Source of the DNA: an uncultured Murdochiella sp.
GTDB taxonomy: Bacteria; Bacillota; Clostridia; Tissierellales; Peptoniphilaceae
DNA length: 7,422 bases
Direction: 5' to 3'
NCBI RefSeq assembly: GCF_902488755.1
Contig: NZ_CABTXF010000054.1
Location: forward strand, 1-7,422
Shown here: positions 1 through 7,075 of the stretch, piece by piece
How positions within the stretch are numbered: the stretch's first letter is position 1
How the letters are laid out: each line of letters begins with the position of its first letter
Translations under genes and position numbers: made by a program
Notes under the pieces: generated by a model
Told to the model about the DNA's origin: nothing
Database searches by the model: none
Seen by the model: only the letters and a program-made list of their open reading frames with translations

Positions 1-2264
1 GTGATCGTGTACTGGCGCTAAAGCCGTCTACCGATCGGGAGAGTATTTTGCAGTTGCAGGAAGAGACGGCTGATGCCGTGCGCCTTCTGTTAGCCTTTGG
101 CAATCCGCCGCTCTTTGGTATTTATCCTCTACGTGCAGCGCTCAAACGGGCTGCGCTGGGAGGGGTGCTCACCATGCGGGATCTTCTGCACATTGCCGAT
201 TCCCTTCGCGTTTCTCGCGAATTGCAACACTATGTCGCGGAAGCCGAAGGTGGGGTGATGGTGCAGGCTATACATCGTCTTCTTCTACAAGACGGGTTAG
301 AGAGGGAAATTTCTGACGCGATTCTTACCGAAGATTCTATGGCGGATACCGCTTCCCGCACCCTATATTCCATTCGGCAAAAGCTGAGGGTAAAAAATGA
401 TCAAATTAAGATTCGCCTCAATAGCATTTTATCCGATGCGGCACAGGCGGGATATCTGAATGAAAATCTCATTACAATGCGAGACGGACGCTACGTTTTG
501 CCTGTGAAAGCAGCACATCGCAATCAGGTAAAGGGGGTTGTACATGACTCCTCCGGCAGCGGACAGACGGCATTTGTCGAACCCCTCGCAATCGTAGAAT
601 TAAACAATGAAATTCGTGCGCTCGAAGGAGAGGAACAAGAGGAAATTCAGCGTATTTTAGCGGCTCTTTCGCAGGAAACAGCAGAATTTGAAGAAGAACT
701 TGCCGAAAACGAACAGGTTTTAATTCACCTTGATTTTACGTTTGCCAAGGCACAATATGCCTTACAAAGCGGTTCTTCGCAACCGCGTTTCTCTACCGAT
801 CGTTCCATCGCCATACAGGAGGCGCGCCATCCTTTGCTGGGAAAAAAAGTGGTTCCAATTGATATTTGTTTGGGAAACGATTATACAGTGCTTATTATCA
901 CGGGTCCGAATACAGGCGGAAAAACGGTTACGTTAAAGACGTTGGGCTTATTACAGGCCATGGCACAATCGGGCTTACAGATTCCGGCTCGTGCGCCGTC
1001 GACCATGGGCATTTTTTCGTCCATTTATGCCGATATCGGAGACAAGCAGTCGATTGAGCAAAGCTTATCCACGTTCTCGGCATCCATGACCAATATTGTT
1101 CACATTCTCTCGTCCGCGGATCAGGATTCGCTGTTGCTATTTGACGAGTTGGGTTCCGGAACGGATCCGACAGAAGGTGCTGCGATGGCTATGGCGATTC
1201 TAAAGAAACTCCGCGATAGAGATATTCGCACGGTAGCGACCACGCATTATGCGGAGCTAAAGCTCTTCGCCATTCGCGAAGAAGGCGTGCAAAATGCATC
1301 GGTAGAGTTTGATGTAGAGACGCTTTCTCCAACGTATCGATTACGGATTGGTTTACCGGGAAGATCTAATGCATTTGAGATTTCCAAGCGGTTAGGTCTG
1401 TCGGAAACCATTTTAGCAGAAGCGCGCAGCTATCTCGATCAGGGTACTATGCGTTTTGAGAATGTGTTGGAGGATATTGAAAAAAGCCGTAAAGAATCGG
1501 AAGAGGACCGCCTGCAGATTCGTCGTGAACGAGAATCCTATCGGGAAAAACTGCTGGTCATGAAACAGGAACTGGAACAGGCGCAGCAGGCATACGAACG
1601 GCGAATGCAGAAGGCGGAGCAACAAGCCAAAGATATCATCAAAGAAGCACGGGAAACGGCGCAAAATATGCTTCGCGACGCGAAATATGCATTAAAAGAG
1701 GAACGCCCTGCACTAGATCGTGCCTATAATAAGGTACATGAATCGGCAAAGGACTTTGAGAAAAAACACCAAAAAGTGAAGGCGGATGCAAACCGTCCCG
1801 GTCCGCAGAATCTGCAGATTGGCGAAAGCGTGAAGATTCTTTCTCTCAATCAGGCCGGCGTTTTAGTCGAAGGCCCCGACCGCAATGGGGAAGTCAAGGT
1901 ACAGATGGGAATCCTTTCTGTAAAATCCAATGTTCGCGATTTGGCACGGGTGGCAGACGCGGAACACATTGTGGCACCCAAAGCCCCCTCGTCCTTTGTG
2001 TCTGTCAATACGTCGCAGAATTCATTACCGTATATAGATTTACGTGGCGAACGTTTTGAAGACGCGATGCAAAGGGTGGATAAATATTTAGACGATTGTG
2101 TACTGGCTGGGTACAATAAAGTGCGACTCATTCATGGCAAGGGAACCGGCGCTCTTCGCAAGGGCATTCATGAACGCCTAAAGAGTGATCGCCGCGTGGT
2201 TTCTTTCGCTTTTGCCGATGCCCGTGAAGGCGGCGCAGGGGCTACGGATGTGGTATTGAAATAG
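1..2264 (+). CDS. mutS2: Endonuclease/ATPase MutS2 with Smr domain (5'-partial)
   Basis: MutS2 is a MutS-family ATPase without mismatch-repair function. Family members suppress homologous recombination, and in Bacillus act on collided ribosomes. The frame is open to the left edge: the first full codon is base 3, and the text before the TTG at 48 (…LALKPSTDRES…) matches the usual MutS2 N-terminus. The TTG is therefore not the start; about 28 residues are missing compared with B. subtilis. Numbering from base 3, 753 residues are visible. The core/clamp region covers about 1-285. Walker A GPNTGGKT is at 301-308, the STFSASM signature near 356, Walker B LLLFDE at 377-382 followed by GSGTDPTEG, and the switch His of TTH at 415. 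A long charged coiled coil spans about 480-590, with a KOW-like beta segment at about 605-650. The Smr domain is at about 676-753 with DLRGER and HGKGTGALR, as is typical of MutS2. All ATPase motifs are intact. The stop overlaps the ribosome binding site of the next gene, so co-transcription is likely. The promoter lies outside the window. Confidence 0.97.
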   Translation, partial: DRVLALKPSTDRESILQLQEETADAVRLLLAFGNPPLFGIYPLRAALKRAALGGVLTMRDLLHIADSLRVSRELQHYVAEAEGGVMVQAIHRLLLQDGLEREISDAILTEDSMADTASRTLYSIRQKLRVKNDQIKIRLNSILSDAAQAGYLNENLITMRDGRYVLPVKAAHRNQVKGVVHDSSGSGQTAFVEPLAIVELNNEIRALEGEEQEEIQRILAALSQETAEFEEELAENEQVLIHLDFTFAKAQYALQSGSSQPRFSTDRSIAIQEARHPLLGKKVVPIDICLGNDYTVLIITGPNTGGKTVTLKTLGLLQAMAQSGLQIPARAPSTMGIFSSIYADIGDKQSIEQSLSTFSASMTNIVHILSSADQDSLLLFDELGSGTDPTEGAAMAMAILKKLRDRDIRTVATTHYAELKLFAIREEGVQNASVEFDVETLSPTYRLRIGLPGRSNAFEISKRLGLSETILAEARSYLDQGTMRFENVLEDIEKSRKESEEDRLQIRRERESYREKLLVMKQELEQAQQAYERRMQKAEQQAKDIIKEARETAQNMLRDAKYALKEERPALDRAYNKVHESAKDFEKKHQKVKADANRPGPQNLQIGESVKILSLNQAGVLVEGPDRNGEVKVQMGILSVKSNVRDLARVADAEHIVAPKAPSSFVSVNTSQNSLPYIDLRGERFEDAMQRVDKYLDDCVLAGYNKVRLIHGKGTGALRKGIHERLKSDRRVVSFAFADAREGGAGATDVVLK

Positions 2265-2269
2265 GAGGA
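2263..2269 (+). promoter_or_regulatory. Ribosome binding site deciding the start of the membrane protein gene
   Basis: AGGAGGA overlaps the mutS2 stop codon. Two tandem ATG codons follow, at 2270 and 2273. The first lies directly against the Shine-Dalgarno sequence (no spacer), while the second has a 3-4 base spacer and is the better start. The overlap suggests translational coupling to mutS2. Confidence 0.7.
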
Positions 2270-2272
2270 ATG

Positions 2273-2980
2273 ATGGAAGACATCAAAAACGTCTATACGA
2301 CTTTTCGAGACGATTTGAAGAACCTTATTAAAGCGTTTCCGACACTGCTTTTAGCAGCACTGGCTTATGTGCTTTTGTCGCGGATTTTAGCTCCGGTGAC
2401 GGCAGCTGCTGGCTTTCTGGCAGGCGGTTTTCTGGCTTGGCTCGTTAAAATGGCTATTATGACGCATTTTGCAACAATTATGACGGAGCTTTTTGCGCGA
2501 GAAAATCTGAAACCAAAAGACCTCACGCGAATAGACGGTTCGTTTTTTCCGCCTCTGACGCAGGCATTCTTTTTGCTCTTTGTCATTGAGTTTTTTGCCT
2601 CTCGCGTGCTTTCTCCAATTCTTCCTGCTCAGTCGTTGTTGCTTATTGGCTTGCTTTGGAAGGTTTTCACCGCTCCGCTTTTTGAAGTGGTTTATCTTGC
2701 CCATGAGCCTTCTGCGCGAATCTTTTCGTCCATGCTGGAATTTTGGAGAGATAACTGGCAGCCCCTGCTTCTTTATAGTCTTGTCTGCAGTGGAGTAGCA
2801 TTGCTGCTCTATCCGATGCTATTTTCGGTGTCCTTTATCACGCTGAATGGTTTTGGCAGCATTGCTTTGCAAGCGCTCTTTTTTGCGGCTTATGGATTAA
2901 CGAAGGGCATTTTGTTCCGCATTCTCTACTTTTCCACGCCCAGATCGCGCGCATACCATCATCAGTTTTATCGGAAGTAA
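2273..2980 (+). CDS. Polytopic membrane protein of unknown function
   Basis: I do not recognise a named family. The product is 235 residues from the ATG at 2273 (236 from 2270). It begins with a short amphipathic, charged stretch (MEDIKNVYTTFRDDLKN). Counting from 2270, about six hydrophobic segments follow at roughly 21-39, 42-68, 95-113, 119-140, 163-185 and 189-217, and the C-terminus is basic (RSRAYHHQFYRK). There is no signal peptide, no obvious catalytic motif and no transporter signature. The FWRDNWQPLLLY stretch before the fifth segment, an aromatic and charged turn entering a helix, resembles what is seen in several uncharacterised Firmicute membrane families, but that is only an impression. 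It lies between mutS2 and the TPR gene in what looks like one operon, with a 42-base gap downstream. Codon use resembles its neighbours. The gene itself is well supported by its ribosome binding site, length and coherent hydrophobic pattern; its role is unknown. Confidence 0.85.
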   Translation: MEDIKNVYTTFRDDLKNLIKAFPTLLLAALAYVLLSRILAPVTAAAGFLAGGFLAWLVKMAIMTHFATIMTELFARENLKPKDLTRIDGSFFPPLTQAFFLLFVIEFFASRVLSPILPAQSLLLIGLLWKVFTAPLFEVVYLAHEPSARIFSSMLEFWRDNWQPLLLYSLVCSGVALLLYPMLFSVSFITLNGFGSIALQALFFAAYGLTKGILFRILYFSTPRSRAYHHQFYRK

Positions 2981-3022
2981 GAAGGAATCCAAAACAGTTC
3001 ACCAAATTGTCCGGAGGAACAC

Positions 3023-4339
3023 ATGACACATCACGAATGCGATTGTAAAAAGAATCATAGTTCCTGTGATGAACAGGGGCATCACCATGGAGAAGACTGC
3101 TGTTGTTCAGAGCACCATCATCCGACGGAATGCGCTTGTCGCCAGGAACAGGAATCGGATTCTGTGCGTATTGAGGAGTATTTTCGTGCCCAAAATACAT
3201 GCGTTGCGTTTATTGAATTAAAGGAACAGGCAAATTCAGTGCCGTCTTCTCTTATCGGCATACCGATTCCCATTCGTTTGCGCGATTTTTTGGAGGGGGT
3301 AGAAGAGCAATTTGATCAGGAAATCCCCATGCGTGCTATTTTGAACGGAATGGTATGGATGCTCGCAATTGACCCTGATTTTCGCTATGCTTCCGTATAT
3401 CGTACGTTTTTGAGTGAGGCGGTTCAGGATGCCGTCGGATATGCCCTGCATTTAGGCATGGAACACGTGCAGAAGGCGTATACCTTAAAAGAAGAACACG
3501 AAAAGGCGCAGAATTCTGTCCAAGAACAGGGGAACGAAGCACAGGAAAGCGAACAAAGGATTCGCGAAGAATGGGAAGCGGCTCTTCTCTCTTTCCGTGG
3601 CGCGCATCTCTTGAATCCGAAGGAACCGGTTGCTGCGGTGCAGTATGCCCGTTTGCTTTGGCAAAGTAATCCGAAGCCGGCTTTTCTTACGGAAGCGAAC
3701 CATTTGCTCGAACAGGTGCTTGCTCAAGAAGAGACACACGTTCCTGCCAATACGGCGTTGGGCGAGCTTCAGGAACAAATGGGGCAATATCTCAAAGCGA
3801 CGGCGTATTATTCCCGTGCCTTAGCGCATTGTGAAAGAGAAACGATGAAACAAGAACTGCGCCAAAACATAACGCGCATAGCCCCTGACGCGGCAATGGA
3901 AGACGCCATCTATTATCTGCGTCGTGCCGATTATGACCGAGCTCGTGAGGCGTTGATGAAGGCCAAGGCGGAAAGCAGGCGATATGATGCGGACTACTAT
4001 TTGGGCATCGTGTACCAAAACACTGGCAATTTTCCTGCTGCAGAAGAAGCCTTCCGCGCTGCACTTGCTGAGGGAGGAAGGCTGGAAGATACCTATAACG
4101 GTCTGGTGTATGCGCTTAATGCGCAGAATAAAGTGGCAGAAGCGATCGAAGTTGCTACAGATGGTTTAACCGAGCATCCGGATGCGCTTCGCCTGTTGTT
4201 TAATCGCGCCATTCTCTATGCCGACCGGCAGGAGACTACAAAGGCGCAAGAAGATATTGCGGAAATTCTATCGTACGATGATCTTTCGGATGAGTTGTTT
4301 AACGAAGTAATGCGGCTTCGTGAACAGCTAAATGCGTAA
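3023..4339 (+). CDS. TPR-repeat protein with Cys/His-rich N-terminal segment
   Basis: A 438-residue, probably cytoplasmic protein with no signal peptide or membrane segment. GGAGGA at 3013-3018, five bases before the ATG after GGAGG, fixes the start, so the unusual N-terminus is really translated. Residues 3-39 hold 8 Cys (6, 8, 15, 26-28, 37, 39) and 9 His (3, 4, 12, 20-22, 31-33), arranged as CxC, HHH, CCC, HHH, CxC. The remaining 399 residues have only two Cys (60, 270). This composition suggests binding of Zn, Ni, Cu or an Fe-S cluster; that is inference. Residues 47-150 form an unrecognised alpha/beta region, 155-185 a charged, Gln/Glu-rich probable coiled coil, and from about 186 helical repeats. 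The clearest TPRs are 238-271, 291-320, 322-355 (YDADYYLGIVYQNTGNFPAA, then EEAFRAALAE) and 356-388, with a degenerate one at 389-420. TPRs usually dock partner proteins. It is the last gene of the mutS2 cluster and ends 12 bases from the convergent murC stop. The TPR call is sure; the function is unknown. Confidence 0.92.
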   Translation: MTHHECDCKKNHSSCDEQGHHHGEDCCCSEHHHPTECACRQEQESDSVRIEEYFRAQNTCVAFIELKEQANSVPSSLIGIPIPIRLRDFLEGVEEQFDQEIPMRAILNGMVWMLAIDPDFRYASVYRTFLSEAVQDAVGYALHLGMEHVQKAYTLKEEHEKAQNSVQEQGNEAQESEQRIREEWEAALLSFRGAHLLNPKEPVAAVQYARLLWQSNPKPAFLTEANHLLEQVLAQEETHVPANTALGELQEQMGQYLKATAYYSRALAHCERETMKQELRQNITRIAPDAAMEDAIYYLRRADYDRAREALMKAKAESRRYDADYYLGIVYQNTGNFPAAEEAFRAALAEGGRLEDTYNGLVYALNAQNKVAEAIEVATDGLTEHPDALRLLFNRAILYADRQETTKAQEDIAEILSYDDLSDELFNEVMRLREQLNA

Positions 4340-4351
4340 CGTTGTACAAGT
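4340..4351. other. Twelve-base convergent gap between TPR gene and murC
   Basis: Only 12 bases separate the two stop codons. They contain the 8-base palindrome TTGTACAA (4342-4349), but no GC-rich stem and no T-run on either strand. I see no intrinsic terminator here or just inside either gene, so transcripts from the two sides probably overlap at their 3' ends or end by another mechanism. Confidence 0.6.
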
Positions 4352-5737
4352 TTAATAGTGAACAAGCATTTCGGCTAATTCATCCACGTTCCCGCAGCCG
4401 GTGGTCAGAATAATATCTTCTTTTTCCACCCGATCTTTTAAGTAGTGGCATACGTCCGAAAACGTCTCCTGAAAAACTGCTTTGTCGCCATGTGCGCAGA
4501 TGCGTTGAACGAGGTGCTCGCCGGTCACTTCACCGGTGTCGATTTCGCGTGCCACTTGAATCGCAGTGATGACGGATTCATCCGCATCACAAAAGGCAGT
4601 AGCAAAATCATCCATAAGCGTTTTCGTCCGAGAAATCGTATAGGGTTGGAAAACACACCAGAGTTTGTTGGTTTTATGCTCGGCTAAGGCACGCAAGGTG
4701 GATCGAATTTCGACCGGATGGTGACCATAATCGGTAAGCACACGCGCACCGCAAAAATCACCTACATATTCCATACGGCGATGCAACGGGCGATATTCTT
4801 CAATGCCTTGTTTAATAATCTTTCGATCAATATGGGTGATATCACAGGCGATAATCGAGGCAACCGCATTGTAAATGTTGAATCGACCAATAATACCAAG
4901 CTGGTACCGTTCGGTTGTGCCATCCGGAAAATGCAGCGTAAACGCCGGATGACCCACTTCATCAAAGGAAATGTCTGTTACCTGATAGTCGGCGTCAGAG
5001 GAGGCGATTCCAAACGTAACCGCGCGTCCGTGGACATGCGCGGGCAGTGTTGCGGAATGCGGATCGTCCGCGTTGATAATTGCCACGCCGTTGGGACGGA
5101 TGTTCTCCATATAGCCTTCAAAAGCACTGACAATATCATCCATATCTTTGTAATAATCGAGATGGTCTTCATCGACGTTGAGAACAATGGCAATCTGAGG
5201 ATAGTAATAGCGGATATTCCCTTTGTATTCACAGGCTTCTGCCAGGAAGAACGGCCCATCTCCGGAAAGAACATTCCCACCAATTTCATCCAGCGTGCCA
5301 CCCAATAGAATCGTGGGGGACTCTTCCGTGCGAATAAGAATATCGGAAATCATCGATGTAGTGGTGGATTTTCCGTGCGAGCCGGACACGGCAATGGAAG
5401 CCGGGAAATTCTGCATTAAAGCACCTAAAAATTGTCCGCGCGTCACGCAAGGTTTTCGTGTGGCAATAGCGGCCTGTAATTCCGGGTTCGTGGGGAGGAT
5501 GGCATCTGTATAAACGAACAGTTCCTGATGGGTGATATTTTCCGCTTTTTGTCCGATGATTACGGGAATGCCTACAGATTCTAAATGACGTACATATTTA
5601 TTGTCACGAATATCCGAACCGGTCACGGTAAACCCTTTGTCATGAAGAAGTTCAGCAATTCCCGACATACTGACACCGCCGATACCGATAAAATGGACAT
5701 TTTTAATTTGCGTAGGCTCTAAAGTAAACTGAAACAT
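4352..5737 (-). CDS. murC: UDP-N-acetylmuramate--L-alanine ligase (MurC)
   Basis: MurC catalyses the ATP-dependent addition of L-alanine to UDP-MurNAc, the first step of the peptidoglycan stem peptide, in the cytoplasm. At 461 residues it is full length for the family. The N-terminal Rossmann domain begins with HFIGIGGVSMSGIAELL (15-31), which binds the UDP part. The ATP loop is SGSHGKSTTTSM (118-129). EACEYKGN (167-174) and VDEDHLDYY (188-196) are the conserved Mur-ligase central motifs. GRFNIYNAVASI (284-295) ends the central domain and HRRMEYVG (319-326) opens the C-terminal one, which also has TDYGHHPVEI (335-344) and FQPYTISRTK (363-372). The C-terminus reads TTGCGN (445-450), where many family members have a GAGD-like motif. 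The start is supported by AAGGAGG four bases before the ATG (plus-strand 5742-5748). The P-loop uses Ser where most MurCs have Thr (GTHGKTT); this is conservative and probably active. It is transcribed alone, divergently from glmU. Confidence 0.98.
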   Translation of the reverse strand: MFQFTLEPTQIKNVHFIGIGGVSMSGIAELLHDKGFTVTGSDIRDNKYVRHLESVGIPVIIGQKAENITHQELFVYTDAILPTNPELQAAIATRKPCVTRGQFLGALMQNFPASIAVSGSHGKSTTTSMISDILIRTEESPTILLGGTLDEIGGNVLSGDGPFFLAEACEYKGNIRYYYPQIAIVLNVDEDHLDYYKDMDDIVSAFEGYMENIRPNGVAIINADDPHSATLPAHVHGRAVTFGIASSDADYQVTDISFDEVGHPAFTLHFPDGTTERYQLGIIGRFNIYNAVASIIACDITHIDRKIIKQGIEEYRPLHRRMEYVGDFCGARVLTDYGHHPVEIRSTLRALAEHKTNKLWCVFQPYTISRTKTLMDDFATAFCDADESVITAIQVAREIDTGEVTGEHLVQRICAHGDKAVFQETFSDVCHYLKDRVEKEDIILTTGCGNVDELAEMLVHY

Positions 5738-5766
5738 TTCTCCTCCTTGCGATTACTCAAGTCGGT

Positions 5767-5775
5767 ATTATACCA
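5767..5775 (-). promoter_or_regulatory. Probable extended -10 promoter for murC
   Basis: Read on the minus strand, this is TGGTATAAT: a perfect TATAAT with the upstream TG of an extended -10 element. It lies about 30 bases before the murC ATG, giving a leader of about 22 bases that contains the AAGGAGG site. No good -35 is seen at 16-18 bases spacing, which is acceptable for extended -10 promoters. The surrounding GGTATTATACC (5764-5774) is a near-perfect palindrome, so a regulator site cannot be excluded. Confidence 0.65.
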
Positions 5776-5795
5776 TAGAAGAGCTTGTCCGTCGG

Positions 5796-5824
5796 TTGGT
5801 TTCCGTTCGGCGTTTGTGTATAAT
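5796..5824 (+). promoter_or_regulatory. Probable sigma-A promoter for glmU-prs
   Basis: The -35 candidate TTGGTT (5796-5801, matching the TTG of the consensus) is followed after exactly 17 bases by a perfect TATAAT (5819-5824). Transcription would start near 5831, leaving a leader of about 28 bases to the ATG at 5859. I see no other promoter before prs, so this probably drives both genes. Confidence 0.72.
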
Positions 5825-5858
5825 AATCTTGATTTTATGGTGATTCTAAGGAGAGAGT

Positions 5859-6977
5859 ATGCCATCGATTTTGATTTTACCTTCCTCGTTTCTAAACGCA
5901 CATCGCGCAGAGGAAAAGCAAACGTGGATTTTGGGACATCCTATTCGCGAACTGGTTGAACGAGCGGCAGCAAGTCCGTCCTGGACAGTCCTTCAGGACG
6001 GACTTAACACGTGTTCGGAGGAATTGCTTGTCGTGAGTGAAGCGGCTGCCGGTCTGGATGAAGCGATGCTTTATCGCTTTTATAGCGATGAACAGCGTCT
6101 GTTGACGGATTACGATGGGATGCCTGCGGCGATCAAGGTTCAGGAGAAGGAAAGAGCGCTTTTATGCGATGCCTTTTCAGCGGATTTTGATGCTTTTTTT
6201 GATGCTTGGACGGATGTTGTTACGCCCGATGAAGCGGATTCGGTAGTGGAGGAACTTTTCCTCGATATCCCCGTTGTCCATTCCTTTTTAACGCTGCAAC
6301 TTGCAGAAAAGCATCTTGCCCAGCAAATTTGTTACGATTGGATGGAGAAAGGTGTGCGCATTGACGAACCGACTCTAACACGCATCGCCCCCGAAGCAGT
6401 GATAGGAAAAGGAACATGGCTTCGCGGAACCGTACGCATCATGGGAGAGACCGTCATCGGCGAACGTTGTGTCATCACCGAGGGTTCAGAGATTATCGAT
6501 TCGACCATTGAGGAGGAAGTGACGATACGTTCTTCCATTATTGAAGAGTCGGTGATGAAAAAAGCGTCTAACATTGGACCGTTCTCGCATTTGCGTCCGC
6601 ATGCGTTCATCGGGGAACATGTACACATCGGTAATTTCGTTGAAGTGAAGAAGGCCAGTTTGGGGGAAGGAACCAAAGCGGGACATCTTGCCTATATCGG
6701 CGACGCAGAAGTCGGGAAGAATGTGAATATTTCCTGTGGTGTCATCTTCTGCAACTATGATGGAAAAAACAAACACAAAGCTACCGTGGGAGATAATGCC
6801 TTCATCGGATCTAACGCCAATTTGGTGGCTCCGGTGGAGTTGCAGGAGGACAGCTTTATCGCTGCCGGTTCAACGATTACCAAAACGGTGGATAAGGGCG
6901 CTTTAGCTGTGGAGCGCGCGGAACAGAGAAGCATTGCGGGCTATGTGGCCCGAAGAAGAGAAAAAGGCTTGCTGTAG
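5859..6977 (+). CDS. glmU: GlmU-like glucosamine-1-phosphate acetyltransferase with degenerate N-terminal domain
   Basis: Normal GlmU (about 456 residues) acetylates glucosamine-1-phosphate with its C-terminal beta-helix and uridylylates the product with its N-terminal domain to make UDP-GlcNAc. This protein has 372 residues. Residues about 174-340 form hexapeptide repeats of a left-handed beta-helix. Aligned by eye with E. coli (offset 87), the active-site residues are kept: R246, K264, H276, Y279, N290, Y300, K305, S318 and R353, in LRP, FVEVKKA, AGHLAYIGDAE and CNYDGKNK. NISCG replaces the usual NIGAG or NVGCG. The N-terminal part (1-145) is about 80 residues short and lacks LAAGxGTRM and the GDxP metal motif. 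Faint similarity remains: ILILP for the first strand, ILGHPIRELVERAAA for the helix after the PKVLH region, and VVHSFLTLQLAEKHL for the linker. It is thus probably only an acetyltransferase. AAGGAG (5848-5853) sits five bases before the ATG. Other frames show no lost uridyltransferase motif, so a simple frameshift is unlikely. prs follows. Confidence 0.9.
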   Translation: MPSILILPSSFLNAHRAEEKQTWILGHPIRELVERAAASPSWTVLQDGLNTCSEELLVVSEAAAGLDEAMLYRFYSDEQRLLTDYDGMPAAIKVQEKERALLCDAFSADFDAFFDAWTDVVTPDEADSVVEELFLDIPVVHSFLTLQLAEKHLAQQICYDWMEKGVRIDEPTLTRIAPEAVIGKGTWLRGTVRIMGETVIGERCVITEGSEIIDSTIEEEVTIRSSIIEESVMKKASNIGPFSHLRPHAFIGEHVHIGNFVEVKKASLGEGTKAGHLAYIGDAEVGKNVNISCGVIFCNYDGKNKHKATVGDNAFIGSNANLVAPVELQEDSFIAAGSTITKTVDKGALAVERAEQRSIAGYVARRREKGLL

Positions 6978-7005
6978 CTTTTCGCATGGCGGTACACCGA
7001 AAAGC
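6977..7005 (+). promoter_or_regulatory. Hairpin at the end of glmU
   Basis: GCTTTTCG (6977-6984) pairs perfectly with CGAAAAGC (6998-7005) across a 13-base loop. It begins on the last base of the glmU stop codon. No T-run follows on the plus strand, so it does not look like a standard terminator; it may protect the 3' end or modulate expression between glmU and prs. Confidence 0.45.
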
Positions 7006-7041
7006 AAAAGGACAGCTTCGGTAACCGTTCTGCAGGCGAGG

Positions 7042-7057
7042 TTCGTGGAGACACGAA
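7042..7057 (+). promoter_or_regulatory. Small hairpin with GAGA tetraloop before prs
   Basis: TTCGTG (7042-7047) pairs with CACGAA (7052-7057) around the loop GAGA, which fits the stable GNRA class. It ends six bases before the prs ribosome binding site (AAAGGGGG, 7064-7071), so it could affect prs translation or mRNA stability. The stem is short and might be chance. Confidence 0.35.
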
Positions 7058-7075
7058 GAGGACAAAGGGGGATCT

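Noticed and set aside
48..50. TTG as the start codon of mutS2
   Set aside because: The frame stays open to the window edge and the upstream codons (LALKPSTDRES) match the conserved MutS2 N-terminus; no ribosome binding site precedes the TTG.
4342..4349. Palindrome TTGTACAA as a terminator stem
   Set aside because: It has no loop, is AT-rich and has no T-run after it; eight-base palindromes occur by chance.
4718..5308. A 196-codon plus-strand reading frame antisense to murC
   Set aside because: It lies wholly inside murC, has no convincing ribosome binding site, and its protein shows no recognisable motif; it is a shadow of murC codon bias.
5747..5959. Missing GlmU N-terminus encoded in another frame upstream (frameshift)
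   Set aside because: The alternative frame over the start of glmU shows no GxGTRM, PKVLH or other uridyltransferase sequence, and the divergent murC promoter occupies the upstream DNA.
6977..7005. Rho-independent terminator after glmU
   Set aside because: The stem is perfect but is followed by AAAAGGAC rather than a T-tract on the plus strand, and there is no gene ending from the other side that would need it.
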